From a virus, in IMG/VR virus record IMGVR_UViG_3300006802_000489, positions 1 to 25,808 of that record: DNA of 25,808 nucleotides; one strand, given 5' to 3'. The notes under the pieces are model-generated. The model was not told the DNA's origin. It did not search any database and saw only the letters and a list, made by a program, of their open reading frames with translations. How positions within the stretch are numbered: the first letter of the stretch is position 1; the number at the start of each line of letters is the position of its first letter. Shown one piece after another: positions 7,701 to 14,210 of the stretch. The position numbers were made by a program, and so were the translations under genes.

Positions 7701-10259
7701 GGACGTGACTTGTCTCTTGACAGTGCGATGTCACACACAGGCACGTGGCTCTACGATGCAGTGGAAAAGAAAACCTTACAGTTTACACGTGAGGGGATGG
7801 AGGACGCTTATAAGAAAGGTAAGCGGGTGGTACAGCTTGAGCACCCCGTCAACTACGACGGGCAGCTACGCCAAGTGATGTTGGTGGATAGCAAGGTGGC
7901 CACTACGCGGGACATAAAGGTGGCTGTGGGCTATCGTCCCGGTGAGTTCAGCCGTATCTACACGGACGAATACTTCATTCGCATGAAGCGTACCATGCTG
8001 GTGGACGGAGTAAAGAAAGATGTAACGGAGGTAGTGAGGACAGCCGCATCACAACGAGAAGCGGACGACTTTACGCACAATGTTTCCGTGGCCCTTGGTG
8101 TTCTTAAGAACGTGAAGAAGGGCACGGACCCCTATACTGAGGTCGAGAAGCTGGTGGGACACTACTTCGACACCGACGAGTTTATTAAGCGCTTCAAGGA
8201 CGGGGAGTTTGAAGGGTTCAGAGCGCTGGATTCTCATTACACACGCAACCAAGAAGAGTATTTGAATGGCAGTGTTTCAGAAGCCATTTCTAATGGACGG
8301 TTGTTCACAAGCAAACGTAGCGAGAAGTTGCTGTCAACGGATGCTTCGCGTCCCAATACGTTGGGTGTGTTTGAAAGTTTGCAAGCCGAGATTGCGAACG
8401 TAAGCCGGGTGTCCAACATCAACCAGTGGCGTGAAACCCATGTGCGCCGCTGGATGAATACGTTTGGACACTTGCTGCCTGAGCGCACCGGCAATGATGT
8501 CGCTGACTTCTACGCTGCTGCTGGAGCTAAGTTTACTCGTGGCGATCAGGAGAGCTTGTTTGCGGAGCGTACGCACAAATACATCATGCGCCAAATCGGT
8601 GTGCGCACCGACGAAGAGAATTTCTACAAGCACCTGACACGACGTGTGACAGAAAAGTTTTTCACAGGTAATGAGTCCATCGAAGGGGTAGGTGCGGCTA
8701 TCCGCAAGTTTAGCTTGCTTGGCTTTGTTCGCAACGTCAACTTCAACCTGACGTTGGGGATGTTCAACCCTGCACAGCTCATTGTACAGGCCAACGGCGC
8801 AGCTACAGCCATAGCGTTGTCGCCACTGCACGGGCTGGCGGCTGCCAAAACTTTCCCCTTGTTGCGCATGGCGCTCATGAGTGACAACCCGGAGGTGTGG
8901 TCGTGGTTTGGCAAGGTGGATAAGGCGCTCTTCGGCAATGAGAAGGAGTTTGTTCAGTTGGTGAAAGCGGTGAGACAAACTGGCATCATCGACAACACCA
9001 AGTCTACATCCTTGTACAACCTAGAGGATGGGGCGCTGGACATCTTCGGTGGCTACCCGTCTAAAATTATCGGCAAGTCCACCTTCTTCTTTGCCAGAGG
9101 TGAGGAGTTCAGTAGGCTTGTGTCTTTTGATGTAGCCCGTAGGGAGTGGACGAAAGCCAACCCCGGCAAAGACTGGTCGAGCAAAGACGCATTAGCAGCC
9201 ATGGTGGTGAGGGCTGATGACCTGACCCAGAACATGACCAAGGCCAACCTTGCCCGCTTCCAAGAGGGGGCGATAAGTGTGCCTATGCAGTTTGCTCAAT
9301 ACAACATCAAGTTGGCTATGAATGTCCTTACCAGCTTGTTGGGCAAAGGTGAGGGTAGAGGATTCTCGCGGACCGAAGCTGTTCAGCTACTAGGCGCTCA
9401 CGTACTGTTGTACGGCACAGCCGGAGCGGGTATTGCGCAATTGATGGACGAGTTTGCACCCAAGGAAGTCTTGGACAAGATGAGCGTGGAAGCCAAAACC
9501 TACATGGCGCAAGGCTTGTTATCTGGACTACTCAACCAAGTAGGTGAAGCTTTGACAGGAGAGCGCACTAATGTAGCTTTGGGTACACGTCTTGGTAGCT
9601 TCAACTACTACAACGAGCTGGCGCGTGCGTTGTTCACCGATCCTAAGAACGTCTACGAAGCCCTGCTTGGTCCGTCCCTGTCAACAGCTAGACGGCTGGG
9701 TGTTGTTGGGGAAGTGGCTGCGTTGTGGAAACGTGATCCGGACTTGACAGCGGAAGATGTGTTGCGGGGATTTGCCCGCATGACAACAGAACAGGTGGCC
9801 TCGTTACGCAACGTCAGCAAAGCCTACTTGTTCCACTTGCATTCCAACAAGTTGTTGGACAAGAATGGCATTCCCATCGCACAGCTCACGCCTCCTGAGG
9901 TGTTGGCACAAGCGTTGGGGTTTCAACCTACGGTGATGGCGGATGTGTCCAACCTTATTAGGAGCAAGAAGGACCATTCAGAAGCGTTGCAAGATGTAGC
10001 CAACTTGATCTTTAAGGTGCAGCGTCAAATCATGGACGCCCGTGCGCGGGGGGATCATGCGTATGCTGATGAACAGCACAAGCTATTACAGGCGTTGTGG
10101 CCTACCAACATAGGAGACTTCACTGAGGTGCAGCGCATTGTGAGGGACAGGCTGTTCCCTTACGACAACGAGTTCCAAAAACTACTGGGTGACTACGTAT
10201 TCAAGGGTCACAACTACGAGCGTCCTACTGTAATTACGACGCCTCCCAAGAAAGACTAA
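4788..10259 (+). CDS. Giant internal virion/ejection protein with HELTH zinc-metalloprotease motif
   Basis: An 1823-residue protein starting with GTG inside the previous stop (TAGTG). Size, position after the gp14-like gene and the helical C-terminal half (for example GFVRNVNFNLTLGMFNPAQL near residues 1310-1330) support a T7 gp16-like ejection protein that threads into the cell envelope. An HExxH zinc motif is visible: H623-E624-L-T-H627, with EHPAELLAYG at 706-715 offering E706 or E710 as third ligand, the layout of gluzincin-type proteases. The DNA around this part (about 6230-7260) is poorer in GC than its flanks, suggesting an inserted domain. I found no lytic transglycosylase motif here, unlike T7 gp16. 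Palindrome copies lie at 4881, 6192 and 8100, with an imperfect one at 9639. Virion role: fairly sure. Protease activity: likely but unproven. Confidence 0.75.
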   Translation: MADESLLPSQDEVHTEPVSLLPEPDTRPQPRVPRNAEEVAAQASVALSGDFRSSLSTLRANGVEPLLTEVIRKELDDNTQAAREQALAFAKVGDAERAVWSARLAAAAGDSKHNADGSVDSVPAQKALASQALESLVGLDYINRTFKDQEQFDRVLQGASGMVAVRNMNALVGAGKPEPSLWDHAKHFFGSLIPFGYDARANQAIAKVIGGPVLRSPYESIQALRTHLLGLSGSERKATLEKLWEQDYGIWGDNLAAKVDFFRKVGELTKNEADVDVILNGLGLADVAALTKGLYAMVRHGTPLKAVADVAGERKAGQVVADELLNKAGYSGLNDAELMSRALSMGEIPGVVDPAATRGLAAAAQEKLANDWNTLLEGVRARLNSSGMAPDEIASNAERLRASLMQNPNKALHEVVFGEASADGQQLTILWKTKGGRYFSSEAAANKTIAADGLEGAVAVRLSDVESSVPKNGSLKHTASQDVNMLLLDKQLGILIKEGDNFLQLLNREAAKQGSKVRDDWFSAMRSEYAGDNFAQETINLFEKATKAGHDTVSAAHLLTLLRRHAEDPDILLIAQVLDNPAISWKKIPVKIRELRENGNYVPTRDEVNLSRSSFGSPELMLHELTHAHNAQVIAVALKGTTSEQRWLTKEQIAASKELETLWTKLKGVHKGKWEKFLDSPEGSIWQETKHVGEPHPYQILDAALEHPAELLAYGVSNPEVMSFLKATKLKDLGYKGSERSVFSELWNLFKQVLGFSGKDDHALAKLTSIFERFTKDIDEAERNVFKNLRNFDNASTDHLLDLFQHTGKAKKEQWVIKQTRTDPLSYDAVGKYSDKDIESMAFIAADPKHGASEQAVTARVVGVHAEAKTKAALLSFIQPYLKPLSKDGKRRVQSLLEEGDAASNAGGYGREFTYMEARSKGLNDVEALAYLASRQLRMAMYHIRNGEMVRHMHAMGMREIELMSAGVKQAGRDLSLDSAMSHTGTWLYDAVEKKTLQFTREGMEDAYKKGKRVVQLEHPVNYDGQLRQVMLVDSKVATTRDIKVAVGYRPGEFSRIYTDEYFIRMKRTMLVDGVKKDVTEVVRTAASQREADDFTHNVSVALGVLKNVKKGTDPYTEVEKLVGHYFDTDEFIKRFKDGEFEGFRALDSHYTRNQEEYLNGSVSEAISNGRLFTSKRSEKLLSTDASRPNTLGVFESLQAEIANVSRVSNINQWRETHVRRWMNTFGHLLPERTGNDVADFYAAAGAKFTRGDQESLFAERTHKYIMRQIGVRTDEENFYKHLTRRVTEKFFTGNESIEGVGAAIRKFSLLGFVRNVNFNLTLGMFNPAQLIVQANGAATAIALSPLHGLAAAKTFPLLRMALMSDNPEVWSWFGKVDKALFGNEKEFVQLVKAVRQTGIIDNTKSTSLYNLEDGALDIFGGYPSKIIGKSTFFFARGEEFSRLVSFDVARREWTKANPGKDWSSKDALAAMVVRADDLTQNMTKANLARFQEGAISVPMQFAQYNIKLAMNVLTSLLGKGEGRGFSRTEAVQLLGAHVLLYGTAGAGIAQLMDEFAPKEVLDKMSVEAKTYMAQGLLSGLLNQVGEALTGERTNVALGTRLGSFNYYNELARALFTDPKNVYEALLGPSLSTARRLGVVGEVAALWKRDPDLTAEDVLRGFARMTTEQVASLRNVSKAYLFHLHSNKLLDKNGIPIAQLTPPEVLAQALGFQPTVMADVSNLIRSKKDHSEALQDVANLIFKVQRQIMDARARGDHAYADEQHKLLQALWPTNIGDFTEVQRIVRDRLFPYDNEFQKLLGDYVFKGHNYERPTVITTPPKKD
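4881..4892. repeat. Dispersed 12-bp palindrome, copy 3 (CTAG centre)
   Basis: GTTCCTAGGAAC near the 5' end of the giant ejection protein gene, read as VPRN. Confidence 0.85.
6192..6203. repeat. Dispersed 12-bp palindrome, copy 4 (CTAA centre)
   Basis: GTTCCTAAGAAC in the giant ejection gene, read as VPKN, just before the low-GC segment that holds the HELTH motif. Confidence 0.85.
8100..8111. repeat. Dispersed 12-bp palindrome, copy 5 (TTAA centre)
   Basis: GTTCTTAAGAAC in the giant ejection gene, read as VLKN. Confidence 0.85.
9639..9650. repeat. Imperfect palindrome copy (one mismatch)
   Basis: GATCCTAAGAAC in the giant ejection gene; one base differs from the consensus GTTCYTARGAAC. Confidence 0.4.
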
Positions 10260-10262
10260 TTG

Positions 10263-12590
10263 ATGGCCAACTACTCTCAAACACTCCAACCCATTGCCAA
10301 TCCGGTACAGAGCGGAGCAGGTGAGCTTACGCTCAAGGCTGCGCAAGTAGAAGGAGTCAGCCTTGCTGAAGCAGGGCGTTCCAGAGCCATGCAGATCGAG
10401 GTTGAGGGACGAACCGTAGCCAGCAACATTGCTGCATTGGCGCAAGGCGATGTCATTTCGACGGACGTGAAGGGAAGAGCAGCAGCCTCCGCCATTGAAA
10501 CCACCGGACGGGCTGCTGGTGAAGGGGTGGCTTTGCGTGGCAAAGCAAGTGCCACTGAGCAGAACGCCCAAACCGACATGCTTGCGTTCCTAGGAACAAC
10601 AGCGGTGGACGCAGCCAAAGGCTACCTGTCAAGTGAGGTGTCTAAGGACATCAAGAATGCCCTTGACAATTTGGAGGGAGTAGGAGACAAGGCGCTTACG
10701 CGTGAGCGCAACCTAAATGAATTTTTGCAGAGTGACTCGTTTATAGGGCGAGTTGAAGAAGATTTGTCCAACGCACTCCTTGCAACAGATGGGTCAGTTG
10801 CAGCAAAAAACGCAGTGACAGAAGAGTTTGCGGCTGACTTGGCGCGTTATCGAAGCGCAATGCTACAAGGCAACTTAACTCGTGAGGAAGTGTTGACACG
10901 GGTAGCGGCTGCGGTGAAGAAGTCGAGTGCTCTCATGCCGGGGTGGGCGTCGGAGTTTCGTAAGGTGGCGGCTGACATGACGGGGGTGGACAGGGCTGAT
11001 GTGTACGGTGTACACAAAGCTTTGCTCACTGAGAGTGCTCGTGAGAAAGCGCTGCAACAGCGTATGCAAGCCCAGTTTGAACTCGACAAGGACATTGCGC
11101 GCACTTACGGCATCCCGTTAGATCGTATAGACAATCGGGTACGCGCCGACCATGCCTACTCCAAGAGCTTGTCCATAGCTGCGGAAAACAACGCCAACAA
11201 GATGAAGTTGGTCAATGGCGGTCAAGAGTTGGTGGACAAGGAGTGGGTAGGTAAGGTGGTTTCTCCAATTGTTGGAGCGTCCATTGCTGGCATCAGCGCT
11301 CAAATTGGCACCCTCACTGAGCTGAACGGCAAAACCTACAAGTATATGCAGTCCCAAGAGTTTGGCTTGGCACTTACAGGACTGTTGCAAACCAGTCTTG
11401 CTACTGTGGTGTCTCAAATACAAGGGCTCACCAATGCCAATGTACACAAACAACCTTTGTCAGACGAAGCTGCACGCAAGCAAATTGAACAAACAACCAA
11501 CATCTTTAAGACCTACCAAGAATCTGTAAAAACAATTGAAGGTAGGAATCGCTTTTTACAGATTGTAAAGAATGCGTCAGATCGTAAAGAACTGATGATA
11601 AATACATTCTTGGCTGCTGAACCTCATGTGGCGATGTTACAGAGCTTGGGTGTAGGAAGTGCGGTGTTTGATGCTGCTCTCAAACTAGGAACTGGTCCAG
11701 AGTTTGAGCGCATCTTTGGAAAAGGTTTGGCACAGGCGTTTGACAAGATAAAGAACATGCCTGATGTACACGCTAATGCTTTACGTAGCGCTGCTGAAGG
11801 CAAGCCTGTTGATTTGCGGCAAGTGTCTCAGGTCAGTCCTGAACTAGCTACCGTGGTGTGTGCTGACTTAGTAGCTTGCGCGGCAGAGTGGGCCAAAGAC
11901 CCACAACCTACTCCACAGAAACAAAAAGCGTGGAGCAACACGTTTTTCACGCTGACCCAGAATCTAGTTCCTACGGTAGAGCGTGACGTGGACGCATTGT
12001 GGACCATTGTATCCCAGCCCACCACAGAGGAGTTTGTAGCAGGGCTGTCTCCTGATCTCAAGCGCAACGCTCTGTTGCCTCTAGCCAATAAGTTGGACTA
12101 CACAATGAAAGAAACACACTCCTCTGTTTTACAGAGCATTGCGGAGTTCAACAATCCGAGCAAGAGCGTGCTAGCGATGAATGGAGCACGGCTTGACTTG
12201 GTGAACAATCCCATCACCAAAGAGTTTGAGGTGAAGGTGACGCCGCCTAAAATAGTAGGCGAAGTGTTTAGTAGTAGCGATCCGTCACAGCCTGCTAGGT
12301 ACGGACTATTGGGAGCAGCTCGTGCTGTGATCGGCGGTTCGTTTCAGAACATGCCTGTCCGTAGTGAGCATCTGGATAGCGCCAAGGCGCACGCTGCTTT
12401 GTTAAACAAACAGGTGGGCATCTACACCCGTACTTTTCGTATGCTTAACCCCGACGATCACATTGACGAAGCCACTGTGAGAAAACAAATTGTACAGCCT
12501 GTTGTTCCTAGGAACGCGTCTAATGCGCCTGCTTCTAACACTGCTGTTGCTGCTACTGGTAATACCAATCAGTGGTGGAGAGCTGAGTAG
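10263..12590 (+). CDS. Large internal virion protein (gp15-like position)
   Basis: A 775-residue protein. ATG 10263 is preferred over the in-frame TTG just before it. The N-terminal region, about residues 1-115, is Ala/Gly/Glu-rich and repetitive, with segments such as VEGRTVASNIAALAQGD and TTGRAAGEGVALRGKASAT, suggesting an extended helical or coiled part. The middle and C-terminus are mostly helical with few cysteines, and the end is polar (NASNAPASNTAVAATGNTNQ). It lies between the giant ejection protein and the lysis genes, so it most likely belongs to the ejection core. No enzymatic motif was seen. The final 68 bases overlap the transglycosylase gene. Palindrome copies lie at 10586 and 12504. 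Confidence 0.65.
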   Translation: MANYSQTLQPIANPVQSGAGELTLKAAQVEGVSLAEAGRSRAMQIEVEGRTVASNIAALAQGDVISTDVKGRAAASAIETTGRAAGEGVALRGKASATEQNAQTDMLAFLGTTAVDAAKGYLSSEVSKDIKNALDNLEGVGDKALTRERNLNEFLQSDSFIGRVEEDLSNALLATDGSVAAKNAVTEEFAADLARYRSAMLQGNLTREEVLTRVAAAVKKSSALMPGWASEFRKVAADMTGVDRADVYGVHKALLTESAREKALQQRMQAQFELDKDIARTYGIPLDRIDNRVRADHAYSKSLSIAAENNANKMKLVNGGQELVDKEWVGKVVSPIVGASIAGISAQIGTLTELNGKTYKYMQSQEFGLALTGLLQTSLATVVSQIQGLTNANVHKQPLSDEAARKQIEQTTNIFKTYQESVKTIEGRNRFLQIVKNASDRKELMINTFLAAEPHVAMLQSLGVGSAVFDAALKLGTGPEFERIFGKGLAQAFDKIKNMPDVHANALRSAAEGKPVDLRQVSQVSPELATVVCADLVACAAEWAKDPQPTPQKQKAWSNTFFTLTQNLVPTVERDVDALWTIVSQPTTEEFVAGLSPDLKRNALLPLANKLDYTMKETHSSVLQSIAEFNNPSKSVLAMNGARLDLVNNPITKEFEVKVTPPKIVGEVFSSSDPSQPARYGLLGAARAVIGGSFQNMPVRSEHLDSAKAHAALLNKQVGIYTRTFRMLNPDDHIDEATVRKQIVQPVVPRNASNAPASNTAVAATGNTNQWWRAE
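10586..10597. repeat. Dispersed 12-bp palindrome, copy 6 (CTAG centre)
   Basis: GTTCCTAGGAAC in the 775-residue virion protein gene, read in the shifted phase as FLGT. Confidence 0.85.
12504..12515. repeat. Dispersed 12-bp palindrome, copy 7 (CTAG centre)
   Basis: GTTCCTAGGAAC, read as VPRN at the end of the virion gene and lying eight bases upstream of the transglycosylase start at 12523. Confidence 0.85.
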
Positions 12591-13056
12591 CGAGGACTGG
12601 ATGGACTGGAAGCTACTAAACAACTTGACGCAGGAAGAGCGCACTGCTCTTAAACACAATGATCCAAGGCTAGACAGCTTTGCTAATGCAGTTGAGGAGC
12701 GTTATCAACTACCCAAAGACTTGTTGGTGGCAGTGAAGAATGCTGGGGAGATAAGCCAGTCTACTGACATTAGTCCAAAGAATGCTAGGGGAGTCATGCA
12801 GTTTATAGACTCTACGCGTAAAGACTACCCTCACAACCCGCTCGACCCTATGGAGTCGTTAGATGCAGCGGGGCGCTACTTTGCTGACCTTATTCCACAG
12901 TACAAAGGGAATGTTCGCGCCGCCATTGCGCATTACAACGGCGGAGGTAAAGCAGGAACGGCTGAACTAATGAAAGAAAGAAACAAATTGCCTGACCAAA
13001 CAGCCAACTACTTAAAAAGAATAGAACAGTTTATGGAAAAAAGAACAAAGCAATGA
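12523..13056 (+). CDS. Exported lytic transglycosylase (SLT-like)
   Basis: A 177-residue protein from ATG 12523. The frame is open further upstream, but this start places a classic Leu-rich signal or anchor sequence at the N-terminus (MRLLLTLLLLLLVIPISGG). The rest matches the Slt/lysozyme-like transglycosylase fold that cleaves the MurNAc-GlcNAc bond: LLVAVKNAGEISQS with E76 as probable catalytic acid, ISPKNARGVMQF (residues 83-94) as the conserved G-x-M-Q motif, and AAIAHYNGGG (133-142) as the YNxG motif. It begins 68 bases inside the upstream virion gene and its stop overlaps the M15 gene (ATGA). The membrane targeting suggests a lysis role (possibly held in the membrane until release) rather than a virion one. 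There is no obvious separate holin. Confidence 0.8.
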   Translation: MRLLLTLLLLLLVIPISGGELSSEDWMDWKLLNNLTQEERTALKHNDPRLDSFANAVEERYQLPKDLLVAVKNAGEISQSTDISPKNARGVMQFIDSTRKDYPHNPLDPMESLDAAGRYFADLIPQYKGNVRAAIAHYNGGGKAGTAELMKERNKLPDQTANYLKRIEQFMEKRTKQ

Positions 13057-13427
13057 ACTACTTTAGTAGGGAAGAACTTCAATGTAAGTGTGGCTGTGGA
13101 CAAATGAAACTGAGTGAAGGTTTCATCAACAAGTTGAATAGGCTAAGGGATGCTGTAGGGTTTCCCTTGCCTGTGACATCTGGTTACCGCTGTCCAGACC
13201 ACAACGCCAAGGTGAGTGCAACAGGAAGGACAGGTCCACACACGCGCGAAGCCTGCGACTTTGGAGTGGCAGGGGACAAGGCTTACATTGTCCTGAGCGC
13301 TGCCTTGCAGCTTGGATTCAAGGGGATTGGAGTGGCCCAGAAGGGGCCGGTGGGGAGCAGGTTCATCCATGTGGATGACCTGCCTAGGGATGCGTCCACA
13401 CCGCGTCCGTGTGTGTGGAGCTATTGA
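13053..13427 (+). CDS. M15-family zinc peptidase endolysin
   Basis: A 124-residue protein overlapping the previous stop (ATGA). It contains the peptidase M15 (VanY/D-Ala-D-Ala carboxypeptidase-like) signature: VTSGYRCPDHN (residues 41-51), GPHTREACDFGV with zinc ligands H63 and D69, and RFIHVDD with H106 as third ligand. The N-terminal CKCGCG (11-16) is a common feature of the phage M15 subgroup. It cleaves peptide cross-links of peptidoglycan and has no signal peptide, so it needs a holin or other release route. The length is normal for single-domain endolysins of this type. This is the last rightward gene before the convergence point. Confidence 0.88.
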   Translation: MNYFSREELQCKCGCGQMKLSEGFINKLNRLRDAVGFPLPVTSGYRCPDHNAKVSATGRTGPHTREACDFGVAGDKAYIVLSAALQLGFKGIGVAQKGPVGSRFIHVDDLPRDASTPRPCVWSY

Positions 13428-13436
13428 CAGGAGTAG

Positions 13437-13613
13437 TCAGGTAGACGGCTGTAGTTTATTGGATCGCTTGGTGTGTGTCCGTATCTGAGCGTTCTGTCGC
13501 GCAGTGGCTTTTTTTAACACCTCCGCGTAAACCTGCTTTTTCTGCTCTGTTGATGCAGTGCGAATAAACTCGGAAAACGACATTTCGTCAAGGGGCTTTT
13601 GCTTAAACAACAA
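13437..13613 (-). CDS. Small phage protein with MSFSEFIRTAS motif
   Basis: A 58-residue product. I chose TTG 13613 because GGAG lies 5 bases upstream. An in-frame ATG at 13658 (73 residues) has its AGGAG only about one base away and would start inside the terminator hairpin. The recognisable core is KPLDEMSFSEFIRTAS followed by a charged helix (TEQKKQVYAEVLKKATARQN), a pattern I associate with small conserved phage proteins of unknown role. It is the last leftward gene, so it would be at the end of the leftward transcript. No function can be given. Confidence 0.55.
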   Translation of the reverse strand: MLFKQKPLDEMSFSEFIRTASTEQKKQVYAEVLKKATARQNAQIRTHTKRSNKLQPST

Positions 13614-13632
13614 GTAGTCTCCAACCTTTCCT

Positions 13633-13673
13633 AAAGGAGCATGTCTTCGACAAGACATGCTCCTTTTGTTTTT
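13633..13673 (+). terminator. Rho-independent terminator of the rightward late operon
   Basis: A perfect inverted repeat with a 15-bp stem (AAAGGAGCATGTCTT, 13633-13647, paired with 13652-13666), a CGAC loop, and a run TTTTGTTTTT at 13664-13673 on the plus strand. It would stop transcription coming from the late genes. The opposite strand has only a short T stretch after the stem, so leftward termination would be weaker. It sits between two leftward genes, so the late transcript would run antisense over the 58-residue gene before ending. Confidence 0.85.
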
Positions 13674-13926
13674 AAGCTACTTTACAAATTCTAAATCCTG
13701 CACGGGTGAAGTTTACCGGATTGCGGTTTATGTGGTCCCACCCAAAACGATAACCCCTAAACTGCTCACGAGCAGCCTTGCCGCTTTTCACCAGCTTTCG
13801 GATGTAACGGCGCAGGGCTTGCCGCGCTTCCTCGTAGGTGGTGAAGGCCAAATCTCCCCACGGAGTTTCACAGCCCTGTTTGTTCACAGAATTCAATGCA
13901 CGTTTGTTCTTAAAAACTTGATACAT
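13672..13926 (-). CDS. Small basic phage protein, unknown function
   Basis: An 84-residue protein. The start at 13926 is supported by AAGGAG five bases upstream, and an earlier in-frame ATG at 13941 lacks this. Recognisable segments are MYQVFKNKRALN, TPWGDLAFTTYEEARQALRR and FTRAGFRICKVA. The TYEEARQALRRYIRK stretch predicts an amphipathic basic helix, and the protein as a whole is strongly basic, so nucleic-acid contact is possible. An imperfect copy of the dispersed palindrome (13906-13917) encodes VFKN near the N-terminus. The stop lies in the T tract of the terminator. No family is recognised with certainty. Confidence 0.65.
   Translation of the reverse strand: MYQVFKNKRALNSVNKQGCETPWGDLAFTTYEEARQALRRYIRKLVKSGKAAREQFRGYRFGWDHINRNPVNFTRAGFRICKVA
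13906..13917. repeat. Imperfect palindrome copy (one mismatch)
   Basis: GTTCTTAAAAAC near the 5' end of the 84-residue leftward gene; one base differs from the consensus. Confidence 0.5.
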
Positions 13927-13973
13927 AAACACTCCTTGCAACGGAAAGAATGTACGTCTATCAGACAGCTTCG

Positions 13974-14210
13974 CTAAACCACACTTGCCTCCTTGTCAGC
14001 TTGCTCTTCCAATTGAATGAGCAAATCAATGCAATGTCTAGCTTTCTTTAAGTCTTGAATTCCGTCTTTGAAACGCCAACGGCTGATGTACTTCACAACA
14101 TTGCCTTCCAAAAAGTGCATACCGTTGGCAAAGGCATACTGTGCAGGCTGGATGGGCATGTCTTTGTAGTGTTCTCCGCCTTCCTGTTTACGTAGTGCGT
14201 CAGCTTCCAC
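13974..14210 (-). CDS. DUF3310 family protein (T7 gp1.7-related domain)
   Basis: A 78-residue protein. The start chosen is GTG 14210, with AAGGAGG five bases upstream inside the end of the reductase gene; an ATG at 14255 without such a site would give 93 residues. The domain is clear: GGEHYKDMPIQPAQYAFANG, then EGNVVKYISRWRFKDGIQDL and a KKARHCIDLLIQLE helix. DUF3310 is a small domain found in many phages and in the T7 gp1.7 nucleotide kinase. Its place directly behind the ribonucleotide reductase (11-base overlap) fits a role in nucleotide metabolism, but activity of the isolated domain is not established here. Confidence 0.8.
   Translation of the reverse strand: MEADALRKQEGGEHYKDMPIQPAQYAFANGMHFLEGNVVKYISRWRFKDGIQDLKKARHCIDLLIQLEEQADKEASVV

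Noticed and set aside
8334-8978. Long open frame (214 codons) on the minus strand opposite the giant ejection gene
   Set aside because: It lies wholly antisense to a well-supported gene, has low-complexity His/Arg/Leu content, no ribosome site and no family pattern, so it is a shadow of codon bias.
13657-13977. 106-codon plus-strand frame opposite the 84-residue gene
   Set aside because: It starts in the terminator and lies antisense to a gene with a good ribosome site and recognisable protein pattern.
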